DNA from: Prescottella equi
GTDB taxonomy: Bacteria; Actinomycetota; Actinomycetes; Mycobacteriales; Mycobacteriaceae
Assembly (NCBI RefSeq): GCF_020171745.1
Contig: NZ_JAIVAH010000030.1
Span: 1 to 64,000, forward strand
Reading direction: 5' to 3'
Length of the DNA stretch: 64,000 bases
This document shows, in pieces, positions 52,232 to 61,784 of the stretch. The number at the start of each line of letters is the position of its first letter. Positions within the stretch are counted from its first letter, which is position 1. The position numbers and the translations under genes are program-made. The notes under the pieces are model-generated. The model was not told the DNA's origin. It did no database searches and saw only the letters and a list, made by a program, of their open reading frames with translations.

Positions 52232-53016
52232 CTGCCGAACGCCTTCTTCTTGGGCTCGCCGGCCTTGGGCTCGGGAAGCTCGCCCGGGTACGGCTCGGCG
52301 AGCGCGGCCTGCTGGATCGCGAACAGCTGTTCGCAGCCGGCCAGCGCGGAGTCGAGCAGCTTGTCGAGCGTCGAGCGCGGGAACGTGGCGCCCTCGCCCG
52401 TGCCCTGGATCTCGACCAGCGTGGCCGTGTCGGTCGCGACGACGTTCATGTCGACCTCGGCGCGGGAGTCCTCCTCGTACGGCAGGTCCAGCCGGACCCG
52501 GCCGTCGACGACGCCGACGCTGACCGCGGCGATCGCGCACGAGATCGGCTGCGGGTCCGCCAGGCGACCCGCGGCACGCAGGTACGTCACGGCGTCGACG
52601 AGCGCGACGTAGGCGCCGGTGATGGCGGCGGTGCGGGTGCCACCGTCGGCCTGCAGCACGTCGCAGTCGATGGCGATGGTGTTCTCACCGATCGCGGCGA
52701 GGTCGATGCACGCGCGGAGCGAGCGGCCGACCAGGCGGCTGATCTCCTGCGTGCGGCCACCGACCTTGCCCTTGACCGATTCGCGGCCGCTGCGGGTGTG
52801 GGTGGCCGCGGGCAGCATCGCGTACTCGGCGGTGAGCCAGCCCAGCCCCGAGCCCCTGCGCCAGCGCGGCACACCCTCCTCGACACTCGCGGTGCACATG
52901 ACCCGCGTGTTGCCGAATTCGACCAGCACCGAACCTGCGGGATGCTTGGTGAAACCGCGGGTGATCCGAACCTCGCGGAGCTCGTCGTCCGTCCTACCGT
53001 CTTCTCGTGTCGTCAC
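52228..53016 (-). CDS. rph: Ribonuclease PH
   Basis: RNase PH (262 aa) trims tRNA 3' ends phosphorolytically. It shows [19 protein letters not shown] near the N terminus, [46 protein letters not shown] (parts), [20 protein letters not shown] and the [15 protein letters not shown] motif. GTG 53016 is chosen; TAGGCT ends 7 nt upstream, so it is probably leaderless. It precedes rdgB with a 4-nt overlap. Confidence 0.95.
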   Translation of the reverse strand: MTTREDGRTDDELREVRITRGFTKHPAGSVLVEFGNTRVMCTASVEEGVPRWRRGSGLGWLTAEYAMLPAATHTRSGRESVKGKVGGRTQEISRLVGRSLRACIDLAAIGENTIAIDCDVLQADGGTRTAAITGAYVALVDAVTYLRAAGRLADPQPISCAIAAVSVGVVDGRVRLDLPYEEDSRAEVDMNVVATDTATLVEIQGTGEGATFPRSTLDKLLDSALAGCEQLFAIQQAALAEPYPGELPEPKAGEPKKKAFGS

Positions 53017-53036
53017 GACCGAGAGCCTAGTCGGGG

Positions 53037-53795
53037 TCAGACGGTGTAGACGTCCCCGGCCGACACCGCGTGCACCGGTCCGGAGAACTCGGCCTTCGCC
53101 TCGGCGATGACGTCCTCGCGGGACGTCCACGGCGGGATGTGGGTGAGCAGCAGTTCGCCGACGCCGGCGCGGGTCGCGACCTGTCCGGCCTCGGTGCCGG
53201 AGAGGTGGATGCCCTCGGGACGATCCGGGCTGTGCGTCCACGACGCCTCGGACAGCAGCACGTCGGCGCCGCGGGCGAGATCGACGACGGCATCGCACAT
53301 GCCGGTGTCACCGGTGTACGCGAGGACGCGTCCGGCCTTGCTGGTGACGCGGAAGCCGTAGGACTCCGGCGGATGGTTCACCCGGAACGCCTGGACCGCG
53401 ATCTCACCGATCTCGGCGACGTGCCCGTCGGACCAGCTGCGCAGGTCGATGGTGTCGGAGATGTCGTCGAGCTCGCCGCCGCACTCGGCGGAGGCGACCC
53501 CGATGCGGCACGCACTGTCGGTGGGGCCGTAGACGACGGCCCGCCCGCTCGGCGGGGTGGGATGGTAGCGCCGCCACACCAACAGCCCGGGCATGTCGAG
53601 ACAGTGGTCGGCGTGCAGGTGCGACAGCAGGATCGTGGCCTCGCCGGGATCGGCATGCTTCTGCAGGGCGCCGAGGACACCGGGTCCGAAATCCATGACG
53701 ACCGGCGGGGTGCCGGGAGCGGTCAACAAGTAGCCCGAAGCAGCCGAGTCGGGTCCGGAGACGCTGCCCGAACATCCCAGGACCGTAATGCGCAT
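53037..53795 (-). CDS. Metallo-beta-lactamase-fold phosphodiesterase (Rv1339-like)
   Basis: The 252-aa MBL-fold protein has the metal motif [14 protein letters not shown] near 57, a later His in [12 protein letters not shown] near 138, Asp in [14 protein letters not shown] near 160, and a C-terminal LLLTHIPPW. The M. tuberculosis homologue Rv1339 has been reported as an atypical cyclic-nucleotide phosphodiesterase, so a role in lowering cAMP is plausible. ATG 53795 has no ribosome site; CATAGT lies 4 nt upstream. In M. tuberculosis murI precedes it; here the rhomboid gene is next. Confidence 0.88.
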   Translation of the reverse strand: MRITVLGCSGSVSGPDSAASGYLLTAPGTPPVVMDFGPGVLGALQKHADPGEATILLSHLHADHCLDMPGLLVWRRYHPTPPSGRAVVYGPTDSACRIGVASAECGGELDDISDTIDLRSWSDGHVAEIGEIAVQAFRVNHPPESYGFRVTSKAGRVLAYTGDTGMCDAVVDLARGADVLLSEASWTHSPDRPEGIHLSGTEAGQVATRAGVGELLLTHIPPWTSREDVIAEAKAEFSGPVHAVSAGDVYTV

Positions 53796-53918
53796 GCAAA
53801 CTATGCTGCCACGCCCACCCGGATCTCAAAAAGCTTCGGGCACTTTCGGCGGCGTCAACTCACATCCGACGCGCGATTGTGATGCGCCGACACGCTGGTC
53901 GACGGTGTGACGGCCGAG

Positions 53919-54578
53919 TCAGCGCAGCGGCCGCACCGCCCCGGCGGAACCGATCGGCCCGGCCGCCGGATCGGTCTTGCGCCGGGCATCGGCGGACAGG
54001 ATCCACGCGGCGACGACGCCGCCGATCGCGCCGAACAGGTGGCCCTGCCAGGAGATCCCGTACTGCCCGGGCAGCACGCCCCACAGCATGCCGCCGTAGA
54101 CGAACAGCACCACGACACCGAGCACGATCTGCCCGAAACTGCGGGTGAAGATGCCGCGCACCAGCAGGAACGTGAGCCAGCCGAACACCAGCACGGACGC
54201 GCCGAGGTGCGCTGTTCCGACACCACCGGTCAGCCACGTGCCGAGGCCGCCGATCACCCAGATGATCCCGGTCGCGGCGAGGCCGCGGCCGATGCCCGAC
54301 ATCAGCACCAGGAACCCGAGGATCAGCAGCGGCACCGTGTTGGCCAGCAGGTGTCCCCACCCGTAGTGCAGCATGGGCGCGAACAGGATTCCCCACAGCC
54401 CGTCGAGGGTGCGCGGCTCGATCCCCCACTGGTCCAGGGGGTTGTTGCGCGCGATCGTGTCGAAGGCCTCCAGGACGTACAGGACGATCGCGAACCCGCC
54501 GATGGTCATCGCGGCCCGCTGCCAGAGCGGCCGCGGGACTCGCGGAGGGTTCACGCGTACATCGGATCCGGTGGTCAC
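53919..54578 (-). CDS. Rhomboid-family intramembrane serine protease (Rv1337-like)
   Basis: The 219-aa protein has six to seven helices. The catalytic Ser is in HLGASVLVFGW near residue 122 and the His in WQGHLFGAIGG near 177; LLANTVPLLILG with an upstream HYGWGH gives the loop/oxyanion His. The Ser motif reads GASV instead of the usual GxSG. GTG 54578 is preferred because TACGCT ends 7 nt upstream (leaderless). By synteny it matches Rv1337. Confidence 0.88.
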   Translation of the reverse strand: MTTGSDVRVNPPRVPRPLWQRAAMTIGGFAIVLYVLEAFDTIARNNPLDQWGIEPRTLDGLWGILFAPMLHYGWGHLLANTVPLLILGFLVLMSGIGRGLAATGIIWVIGGLGTWLTGGVGTAHLGASVLVFGWLTFLLVRGIFTRSFGQIVLGVVVLFVYGGMLWGVLPGQYGISWQGHLFGAIGGVVAAWILSADARRKTDPAAGPIGSAGAVRPLR

Positions 54579-54635
54579 GAATTCGAGCGTACCGACCACC
54601 ACCGACCGACGGCCGGTGTCGGACGGTCCCGCCCG

Positions 54636-55724
54636 CTAGCCGGAGGTCCCGAACGCCGACGGGAACACGTCCCGGTAGCTCGGGATCCCGGCGACGGTGG
54701 TGGCCGCGAGGATCGCGTCCACGATCGCGCGTTCGACGCACCGCGCGGCCGCGGTGCACACCGCGTCGAGGATCGGCAGTTCGCACGGGAACGCCGCGGG
54801 GACACCGTCGGGCAACGGCGTCTCGTGGGTTCCGGTGGCGAGGGCGAAGATCGTGTCGCCGTCGAGCGGCGAGTGCGCGGGCCGGATCGCGCGGGCCATG
54901 CCGTCGTGGCCCGCGACCGCGACCCGGCGGCACGACGCCTTCGACAGTTTCGCGTCGGTGGCGACCACGCCGATGGTCGTGTTGAGCACCGTGGCCTTCT
55001 CGGCCAGCGCGTTCGCGGCGGCGAGTTCCGCGGAGGACGGCAGACGCATGCCGCGCCGTTCGGCGTCCGCGAGCGACAGCCCCCACGGCAGGCCCGTCTC
55101 GGGATCCCACACCGAGCCCACCGGGTTGGCGACCAGCAGCGCCGACACCGTGATCCCGTCGGCCGGGCCGCCCTCGATGACCGCGCTGGCGGTGCCGACG
55201 CCACCCTTGAGCACACCGGCCCGGGCGCCGGTGCCGGCGCCGACGCAGCCGGTCGCGACGGTCGTGCCCGCGCGGTCCGCGGCGCGGTAGCCGAACTCGA
55301 CGGTGGGCCGGATGCGCCAGTCACCGACCGGAAGATCGAAGACGACCGCGCCGGGCACGATCGGGACGACCTGCCCGGGGGCGCCCATCGGGATGCCGTG
55401 CTCGTGCTCCTCGAGCCACCGCATGACGCCGTCGGCGGCGGCCAGTCCGTACGCGCTGCCGCCGGACAGCAGCACCGCATGCACCTGCTGCACGGAGTGG
55501 CTGGGGTCGAGCAGGTCGGTCTCGCGGGTGCCGGGGCCGCCGCCGCGGACGTCCACGCCGGCGGTCGCGCCCGACGGCGCGAGCACCACCGTGCAACCGG
55601 TGGCACCGCCCGCCCCGAGGGTCGCGTCCGCGTCGAGCACGTAGTCGTGGCCGACGAGAACACCCGTCACGTCACACAGAGAATCCGTCGGTCCGGTCCG
55701 GACCGACGTGCCGGGGGCCGTCAC
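54636..55724 (-). CDS. P1/DmpA-family autoprocessing aminopeptidase (Rv1333-like)
   Basis: The 362-aa Ntn-type hydrolase has the N-terminal part with LCDVTGVLVGHDYV, GPGTRETDLLDPSH and LLSGGSAYGLAAADGVM, and the autoprocessing site GCVGAGTGARAGVLKGGVGTAS near 180, where cleavage before Thr exposes the nucleophile. The relatives act on peptides or amides. GTG 55724 overlaps the DUF2017 stop (GTGA), so the two are coupled. In M. tuberculosis mec-cysO-cysM follow; they are absent here. Confidence 0.88.
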   Translation of the reverse strand: MTAPGTSVRTGPTDSLCDVTGVLVGHDYVLDADATLGAGGATGCTVVLAPSGATAGVDVRGGGPGTRETDLLDPSHSVQQVHAVLLSGGSAYGLAAADGVMRWLEEHEHGIPMGAPGQVVPIVPGAVVFDLPVGDWRIRPTVEFGYRAADRAGTTVATGCVGAGTGARAGVLKGGVGTASAVIEGGPADGITVSALLVANPVGSVWDPETGLPWGLSLADAERRGMRLPSSAELAAANALAEKATVLNTTIGVVATDAKLSKASCRRVAVAGHDGMARAIRPAHSPLDGDTIFALATGTHETPLPDGVPAAFPCELPILDAVCTAAARCVERAIVDAILAATTVAGIPSYRDVFPSAFGTSG

Positions 55725-56296
55725 GCGATCAGCGCCTGGACGAGGGAGTCCTGCATCCACGTCAACCAGTGGTAGACGTCGTAGTGCGGGGCCCGCGGAT
55801 CGTCCGGGTCCACCTCGTCGGGGGTGTCGTCGTCGATACCGAGATTGGTGCCGAGCGCGAGGCGGACGTCGTTGAGCCCGGCCAGCCACGCGTCGGCCTG
55901 CTCGGGCGTGAGGACGACCTTGCCGCCCTCGGCGGGCACGGTCTGCAGGATGACGGATCCGGCCGCGAGCTTGTCGTCGATGATGTCGGGCTCGTGCAGG
56001 CTGCGAAGCGCGCTGTTGACGTTGCCGCGTTCGGAGTCGTTGTCCGGCTTGTCCGGGTCGGGACGCTGGAAGTCCGGCAGCAGCCGGGCGAGGACCTCGT
56101 CGGAGGGGGTTTCGGAGTTACCGGTCCGCAGTCCGGTCAGGGCGGCGAGTTCGTCGGTCGGCGCCGACGCCGCGCGCTCCTCGAGGAGTCCGGAAACCGA
56201 GGTCACCAGGGACCTCAACACCGTTGCCTCGTGGGCGTCCATCTCCGAACGCAGTTTCAGTCCGCCGAGCGAGTTCTTCCTGGTCCAAGTCCGCAC
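55721..56296 (-). CDS. DUF2017 protein (Rv1332-like)
   Basis: The 191-aa acidic protein begins MRTWTRKNSLGGLKLRSEMD and contains LLPDFQRPDPDKP, SLHEPDIIDDKL, VVLTPEQADAWLAGLNDVRLALG and a C-terminal YDVYHWLTWMQDSLVQAL. These are typical of the actinobacterial DUF2017 family that always follows clpS; some annotations call it a regulator, but no DNA-binding motif is obvious. It lies 48 nt after clpS and overlaps the P1 peptidase gene. Confidence 0.9.
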   Translation of the reverse strand: MRTWTRKNSLGGLKLRSEMDAHEATVLRSLVTSVSGLLEERAASAPTDELAALTGLRTGNSETPSDEVLARLLPDFQRPDPDKPDNDSERGNVNSALRSLHEPDIIDDKLAAGSVILQTVPAEGGKVVLTPEQADAWLAGLNDVRLALGTNLGIDDDTPDEVDPDDPRAPHYDVYHWLTWMQDSLVQALIA

Positions 56297-56344
56297 GTCT
56301 GTACCCGGGATCCTTACCGTCGAGAGGGATGGATGGCGAAGCGT

Positions 56345-56701
56345 CTAGGTGTCGTCGCGCTGCATCGTCGCCCACAGGCCGGCGGCGTGCAGTTTCCGGA
56401 CGTCGTTCTCGACTTTATCGCGGGAACCGCTGGATACGACCGCTTTGCCTTCTTTGTGAACCTGCATCATCAGGTCCGTCGCCTTCGCTTTGCTGTAGCC
56501 GAACAGCTTCTGGAAGATGTACGTCACGTAGTGCATGAGATTGACGGGGTCGTCCCAGACGACGGTCACCCAGGGACGATCCTGCGCCTCGGTCATCTCC
56601 TCGATCTCAGCCTCCGCAGGTGAGACCTGGGGCGCTGCGGCGGGCATCTTGCCGACCGGGAGTGTGGTCGGGAGAGTCGTCATCGAGGAACACGGCGCCA
56701 T
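56345..56701 (-). CDS. clpS: ATP-dependent Clp protease adaptor ClpS
   Basis: ClpS delivers N-degron substrates to ClpC/ClpP. The 118-aa protein has a variable N-terminal extension (about 40 residues) and the conserved core [40 protein letters not shown] and [18 protein letters not shown] 56701 is preferred because TACCCT (56713-56708) ends 6 nt before it, predicting a leaderless mRNA; upstream ATGs would precede the transcription start. Divergent from pncB. Confidence 0.93.
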   Translation of the reverse strand: MAPCSSMTTLPTTLPVGKMPAAAPQVSPAEAEIEEMTEAQDRPWVTVVWDDPVNLMHYVTYIFQKLFGYSKAKATDLMMQVHKEGKAVVSSGSRDKVENDVRKLHAAGLWATMQRDDT

Positions 56702-56707
56702 GGGTCC

Positions 56708-56764
56708 AGGGTACGGCGTAGCCATGGAACCCGACACCCGCGCCCAGGGCCCGAATCGTAGAGT
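56708..56764. promoter_or_regulatory. Divergent leaderless promoters for clpS and pncB
   Basis: On the minus strand TACCCT (56713-56708) lies 6 nt before the clpS ATG. On the plus strand TAGAGT (56759-56764) lies 7 nt before the pncB GTG. The two starts are 70 bp apart, so the promoters are back to back and share upstream DNA. Confidence 0.6.
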
Positions 56765-56771
56765 TGGCCGT

Positions 56772-58148
56772 GTGGCAACCGTTCCCGCATCCCGCGCCTC
56801 CGACACGGTCTCCGACCAGTCCAGCACGGCCCTCATGACCGACCAGTACGAGCTCACGATGCTCGAAGCGGCGCTCGCGGACGACTCCGCTCACCGGCAA
56901 TGCAGCTTCGAGGTGTTCGCCCGCCGACTGCCCGACGGGCGCCGGTACGGCGTGGTCGCGGGCATGGGACGCATCGCGGACGCCTTGGCGCGCTTCCGAT
57001 TCGGCGAGCCGGAGCTCGCGGTCGTCTCTCGCTTCCTCGGCGACGCGACGGTGCAGTGGCTGCGGGACTTCCGGTTCTCCGGCGACATCGACGGCTACCG
57101 CGAGGGCGAGCTGTACTTCCCCGGGTCGCCGATCCTGTCGGTACGCGGGTCGTTCGCCGAATGTGTCCTACTCGAGACGCTCGTGTTGTCGATCCTCAAC
57201 CACGACAGCGCGATCGCGTCGGCCGCCGCCCGCATGGTGAGTGCAGCGGACGGCCGTCGGATGATCGAGATGGGCTCGCGTCGCGCGCACGAGGAGTCCG
57301 CGGTGGCGTGCGCCCGCGCCGCGTATCTCGCCGGGTTCGATGCCACCTCCAATCTCGAGGCGGTGCGCCGGCACGGCGTTCCCGGTGCGGGCACCAGCGC
57401 GCACGCCTTCACGCTCCTGCACACCCACGACGGTGTCCCGGACGAGGTGGCCGCATTCCGGTCCCAGGTGGCGGCGCTCGGCGTCGGCACCACGCTGCTC
57501 GTCGACACCTACGACATCACGCAAGGCGTCGAGAACGCCGTGACGGCGGCCGGCACCGAGCTGGGCGGGGTGCGGATCGACTCGGGCGACCTGGGCGTGC
57601 TCGCGCGTCAGGTCCGCGAACAACTCGACGGGCTCGGAGCGACGGGCACCCGGATCGTCGTGTCGGGCGACCTGGACGAGTACGCGATCGCTGCGCTGCG
57701 GGCCGAACCCGTCGACTCGTACGGCGTCGGGACGTCGCTCGTGACGGGATCCGGCGCACCGACCGCCGGCATGGTCTACAAGCTCGTCGAGGTCGACGGT
57801 GTCCCGGTCGAGAAGCGCAGCAGCCACAAGCAGTCCCGCGGCGGGACCAAGCGCGCGCTGCGACTGAGTCGGTCGTCCGGCACGGTCGTCGAGGAGGTCC
57901 TGTACCGGGCGGGCACGGCTGCCCCGGTTGCCGCCGACCTCGAGGCGCGCGAGTTGCTGATCCCGATGGTGCGCGGGGGCGACGTCGTCGACGACCTACC
58001 CACGCTCGACGACGCCCGGGCTCTGCTCGCCCGCAACCTGGTGAGCCTGCCGTGGGAGGGGCTCAAGCTGTCGCACGGCGAACCGGCCGTGCCCACCCGA
58101 TTCGCCGGGTCTGTCGAGCCGATCGTGACCGGAGAGGGGTGGCGATAG
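56772..58148 (+). CDS. pncB: Nicotinate phosphoribosyltransferase
   Basis: PncB (458 aa) converts nicotinate and PRPP to NaMN for NAD salvage. It has [15 protein letters not shown] near residue 20, [57 protein letters not shown] with the nearby His in [11 protein letters not shown], and [20 protein letters not shown] 56772 is supported by the -10 box 7 nt upstream. Its TAG stop shares a base with the pncA start, so the two salvage enzymes are coupled. Confidence 0.95.
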   Translation: MATVPASRASDTVSDQSSTALMTDQYELTMLEAALADDSAHRQCSFEVFARRLPDGRRYGVVAGMGRIADALARFRFGEPELAVVSRFLGDATVQWLRDFRFSGDIDGYREGELYFPGSPILSVRGSFAECVLLETLVLSILNHDSAIASAAARMVSAADGRRMIEMGSRRAHEESAVACARAAYLAGFDATSNLEAVRRHGVPGAGTSAHAFTLLHTHDGVPDEVAAFRSQVAALGVGTTLLVDTYDITQGVENAVTAAGTELGGVRIDSGDLGVLARQVREQLDGLGATGTRIVVSGDLDEYAIAALRAEPVDSYGVGTSLVTGSGAPTAGMVYKLVEVDGVPVEKRSSHKQSRGGTKRALRLSRSSGTVVEEVLYRAGTAAPVAADLEARELLIPMVRGGDVVDDLPTLDDARALLARNLVSLPWEGLKLSHGEPAVPTRFAGSVEPIVTGEGWR

Positions 58149-58723
58149 TGCCCGGACGCGCCCTGATCGTCACAGACGTACAGAACGACTTCTGCGAGGG
58201 CGGCTCGCTCGCCGTCGCGGGCGGCGCGACGGTCGCCGCCGACATCAACGACCTGTTCTCGGGGCAGGGGTATGCCGCGATCGTCGCGACCCGCGACCAC
58301 CACGTCGACCCCGGCACGCACTTCTCCGACCACCCGGACTTCGTCGACACGTGGCCGCCGCACTGCGTCGCGGGGACACCCGGCGCCGAGTTCCATCCAG
58401 CGCTCGAGACCGGACCCCTCGAGGAGGTCTTCTCGAAGGGCGAGCACAGCGCCGCGTACTCGGGCTTCGAGGGCGTCTCGCCGTCGGGCCGGTCCCTCGC
58501 CCACTGGCTGCGCGACCACGACATCGACGCCGTCGACGTCGTCGGCATCGCGACCGACCACTGCGTCCGCGCGACCGCGCTGGACGCGGCGACCGAGGGC
58601 TTCCGCACCCGGGTGCTGCTCCCCTTCACTGCAGGCGTGTCGCCGGTCACCGTCGAAACGGCACTGGCCGAGATGGAGGCGGCCGGCGTCGAACTCGTCG
58701 GGCAGGTCGCCGACCGGAGTTGA
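58148..58723 (+). CDS. pncA: Nicotinamidase/pyrazinamidase
   Basis: PncA (191 aa) deamidates nicotinamide to nicotinate, feeding PncB. The triad is visible: Asp in IVTDVQNDFCEGG near 10, Lys in VFSKGEHSAAYSGFEG near 97, and Cys in GIATDHCVRATALDA near 140. The metal site includes DHHVDPGTHF and His. GTG 58148 overlaps the pncB stop (TAGTG). Family members also activate pyrazinamide. In M. tuberculosis pncA is elsewhere, so the pncB-pncA pairing differs from that species. Confidence 0.94.
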   Translation: MPGRALIVTDVQNDFCEGGSLAVAGGATVAADINDLFSGQGYAAIVATRDHHVDPGTHFSDHPDFVDTWPPHCVAGTPGAEFHPALETGPLEEVFSKGEHSAAYSGFEGVSPSGRSLAHWLRDHDIDAVDVVGIATDHCVRATALDAATEGFRTRVLLPFTAGVSPVTVETALAEMEAAGVELVGQVADRS

Positions 58724-58748
58724 CGGTGTCGGGCAGTACCCTGTTGCG

Positions 58749-60806
58749 GTGTCCCGTGAGCTGCCGAACGTGCCCGATCTCCTCAAGCTCGCGGTCCGCT
58801 CGCTCGGCGGCAAGGAACGCCAGAACCAGCTGACGATGGCGTCCGCCGTCGCGCACTCGATCGACACCGGCGAGCACCTCGCGGTGCAGGCCGGCACCGG
58901 CACCGGCAAGTCACTCGCCTACCTCGTGCCCAGCGTCCGGCATGCCGTCGAGTCCGGACGCACCGTCGTCGTCTCTACCGCGACGATCGCGCTGCAGCGC
59001 CAGTTGGTGGACCGGGACATGCCGCGTCTCGCGGAGGCATTGAAGCCCGCCCTGGGGCGCCTTCCCCGGTTCGCGATCCTCAAGGGCCGCGGCAACTACC
59101 TGTGCATGAACAAGATCCACACGGGGATGGCGCAGGACGATCCGCCCGAGGCCGAGCTGTTCGACGCCTTCGCCGTCTCCCGGCTGGGCCGCGAGGTGCA
59201 GCGGCTCACCAAGTGGTCGTCGGACACCGAGACCGGCGACCGCGACGATCTCGTCCCCGGCGTGAGCGACCAGGCGTGGCGTCAGGTCAGCGTCAGCGCC
59301 CGCGAGTGCCTCGGCAAGTCCCGGTGCCCCGTCGGTGAGGACTGCTTCGCCGAACGCGCCCGCGCGGAGGCCGCGCAGGTGGACGTCGTGGTCACCAATC
59401 ACGCGATGCTCGCGATCGACGCGATCTCCGGGATCGCGGTGCTGCCCGAGCACGACGTCGTCGTGATCGACGAGGCCCACGAACTGGTCGACCGGGTCAC
59501 CGGCGTCGCGACCGCGGAGCTGGCGGCGGCCGCCATCAGCGGCGCCGCCCGCCGTGCCGTCAAGCTCGTCGAGGAACAGGACGTCGACCGGCTCGAGGCC
59601 GCGTCGGAGGGCTGGGCGGATCTGCTCGAGGAGCTGCCCGCGGGACGCTGGGACGCGCTGCCCGACGGCGTCGGCATGGCGCTGGCCGCCGTCCGAGACG
59701 CCGCGTGGAACGTGCGCACCGCGATCGGCCCGTCGAAGCCCGGCATGGCCGCCGCCGACCCCGAGGCCGCCGCCGCGCGCAACGCCGCGCTGTCGGCGAT
59801 CGACGAGATCCACGACAGCGCCGTCCGCGTGCTCACCGCGTTCGACGAGCCCGACCCGGCCAAGCGCAAGGACGTCGTGTGGCTGTCGGTCGAGGAGAAC
59901 CGGGGCAACGTCCGCCGGGTGGTGCGGATGGCACCGCTGTCGGTGGGCGGGCTGCTGCGGGCGAGCCTGTTCGCCGAGTCGACGGTGGTGCTGACGTCGG
60001 CCACGCTCACCGTCGGCGGCTCGTTCGACGGGCTCGCGGTGAACTGGGGTCTGCCGCCGGAGTCGCCCTCACGCAGTGACACCGCGACCGCGACCGGCAA
60101 GGAGGCGCCGTCGGATGCCGGTCCGCTGCGCTGGAATTCGCTCGACGTCGGGTCGCCGTTCGACCACGCCAAGTCGGGCATCCTGTACGTCGCCCGGCAC
60201 CTGCCGCCACCCGGACGGGACGGCCTGTCCCCCGCGTTCATGGACGAGATCGAGGAGTTGGTGACCGCGGCCGGCGGGCGCACGCTGGGCCTGTTCTCGT
60301 CGATGCGGGCCGCGAAGGCCGCCGCCGAGGAGATGCGCGGACGCCTCGACGTGCCGATCCTGTGTCAGGGCGACGACGCCACCGGCACGCTGGTGAAGAA
60401 GTTCGCCGAGGACGAGCCGACGACGCTGTTCGGCACGCTGTCGCTGTGGCAGGGCGTCGACGTGCCCGGGCCGTCGCTGAGCCTGGTGATCCTCGACCGC
60501 ATCCCGTTCCCGCGCCCCGACGACCCGCTGCTGGTGGCCCGTCAGCAGGCGGTGGAGTCGCGCGGCGGCAACGGCTTCCTGTCGGTGGCCGCGAACCACG
60601 CGGCGCTGCTGCTCGCGCAGGGCGTGGGACGCCTGCTCCGCAGCACCGACGACAAGGGCGTGGTCGCGATCCTCGATTCGCGTCTGGCGACGGCCCGGTA
60701 CGGCGGCTACCTGCGCGCGTCGTTGCCCCCGTTCTGGGAGACGGCCGATCCGAAGGTGGTGCGGCAGGCACTGGCCCGGATCGCGGCGTCCCGACCGTCG
60801 AGCTGA
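58749..60806 (+). CDS. dinG: DinG-type iron-sulfur DNA helicase
   Basis: The 685-aa XPD/DinG family helicase has Walker A AGTGTGKS near 50, DEAH in VVIDEAHELVDR near 243, and four Cys for a [4Fe-4S] cluster: GRGNYLCMN near 118 and ECLGKSRCPVGEDC near 197-210. The second RecA domain has LFSSMRAAKAAAEEM and the QGVGRLLRSTDDKG motif near 625. It likely unwinds R-loops or branched DNA. TACCCT (58737-58742) ends 6 nt before GTG 58749, predicting a leaderless mRNA. Matches Rv1329c by synteny. Confidence 0.94.
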   Translation: MSRELPNVPDLLKLAVRSLGGKERQNQLTMASAVAHSIDTGEHLAVQAGTGTGKSLAYLVPSVRHAVESGRTVVVSTATIALQRQLVDRDMPRLAEALKPALGRLPRFAILKGRGNYLCMNKIHTGMAQDDPPEAELFDAFAVSRLGREVQRLTKWSSDTETGDRDDLVPGVSDQAWRQVSVSARECLGKSRCPVGEDCFAERARAEAAQVDVVVTNHAMLAIDAISGIAVLPEHDVVVIDEAHELVDRVTGVATAELAAAAISGAARRAVKLVEEQDVDRLEAASEGWADLLEELPAGRWDALPDGVGMALAAVRDAAWNVRTAIGPSKPGMAAADPEAAAARNAALSAIDEIHDSAVRVLTAFDEPDPAKRKDVVWLSVEENRGNVRRVVRMAPLSVGGLLRASLFAESTVVLTSATLTVGGSFDGLAVNWGLPPESPSRSDTATATGKEAPSDAGPLRWNSLDVGSPFDHAKSGILYVARHLPPPGRDGLSPAFMDEIEELVTAAGGRTLGLFSSMRAAKAAAEEMRGRLDVPILCQGDDATGTLVKKFAEDEPTTLFGTLSLWQGVDVPGPSLSLVILDRIPFPRPDDPLLVARQQAVESRGGNGFLSVAANHAALLLAQGVGRLLRSTDDKGVVAILDSRLATARYGGYLRASLPPFWETADPKVVRQALARIAASRPSS

Positions 60807-60863
60807 CGCCGGGCTCATACGGAAACCCGGCCGGGCCGGTGCCCGTCGTCCTATGCTCGGGCG

Positions 60864-61784
60864 ATGGACCCGGTGATCTCGGTTCGCGGACTCACCAAAC
60901 GCTTCGGTGACGTCCATGCCCTCGACGGCCTCGATCTCGAGGTCGCCCCCGGCGAGGTCCACGGGTTCCTCGGCCCCAACGGTTCCGGCAAGTCCACCAC
61001 CATCCGGGTGCTGCTCGGGTTGCTGCGCGCGGACGGCGGCGACGTCTCGGTCCTCGGTGCCGATCCGTGGCGGGACGCGGTCAGCCTGCACCGGCACCTG
61101 ACCTATGTGCCGGGCGACGTGAACCTGTGGCCCAACCTCACCGGCGGCGAGGCCATCGACCTGTTCGGGCGGTTGCGCGGCGGCCTCGACGACAGGCGCC
61201 GTCAGGAATTGATGGAGCGCTTCGAACTCGATCCCACCCGCAAGGGCCGCACGTACTCGAAGGGCAACCGGCAGAAGGTGGCGCTGGTCGCGGCGCTGGC
61301 CGCGGACGCCCAGTTGCTGATCCTGGACGAGCCGACGTCCGGGCTGGATCCGCTGATGGAGGCGGTGTTCCAGCAGTGCATCGGTGAGGCGGCGCGGGAG
61401 GGACGGACGATCCTGCTGTCGAGTCACATCCTCGCCGAGGTGGAGTCACTGTGCGAGGTGGTGACGATCATCCGCACGGGCCGGACGGTGCAAAGCGGAA
61501 CGCTCGCCGAGCTGCGGCACCTGACCCGCACCACGGTCACGGCCACCACCCGCCGCTCCCCCGACGGCCTCGCCGCGGTCCCCGGCGTGCACAACGTGAA
61601 GACACTCGACGACCAGGACAACGGCGTCACGTTCGACGTGGACTCCGAGAATCTCGACGCGGTGATGTCGACGCTCGCCGGCCTCGGGGTCGTCACGATC
61701 ACCGCGAATCCGCCGACGCTCGAGGACCTGTTCCTGCGCGAGTACAGCGACGAGTTCGATTCGCTGGGCATCGAGCGGCGATGA
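60864..61784 (+). CDS. ABC transporter ATP-binding protein (Rv1218c-like exporter)
   Basis: The 306-aa ATPase has Walker [13 protein letters not shown] near 36-46, a Q-loop region, an ABC signature variant [15 protein letters not shown] near 130, Walker [15 protein letters not shown] near 152, and a switch His in [11 protein letters not shown]. The C-terminal 90 residues form a regulatory extension. It pairs with the downstream permease (ATGA overlap) and resembles the M. tuberculosis tetronasin-type exporter. TATGCT (60852-60857) ends 6 nt before the ATG: a good leaderless promoter. Confidence 0.92.
   Translation: MDPVISVRGLTKRFGDVHALDGLDLEVAPGEVHGFLGPNGSGKSTTIRVLLGLLRADGGDVSVLGADPWRDAVSLHRHLTYVPGDVNLWPNLTGGEAIDLFGRLRGGLDDRRRQELMERFELDPTRKGRTYSKGNRQKVALVAALAADAQLLILDEPTSGLDPLMEAVFQQCIGEAAREGRTILLSSHILAEVESLCEVVTIIRTGRTVQSGTLAELRHLTRTTVTATTRRSPDGLAAVPGVHNVKTLDDQDNGVTFDVDSENLDAVMSTLAGLGVVTITANPPTLEDLFLREYSDEFDSLGIERR

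Noticed and set aside
53796-53918. Remnant of murI between the MBL and rhomboid genes
   Set aside because: The 123-bp gap shows no glutamate racemase motif in any frame.
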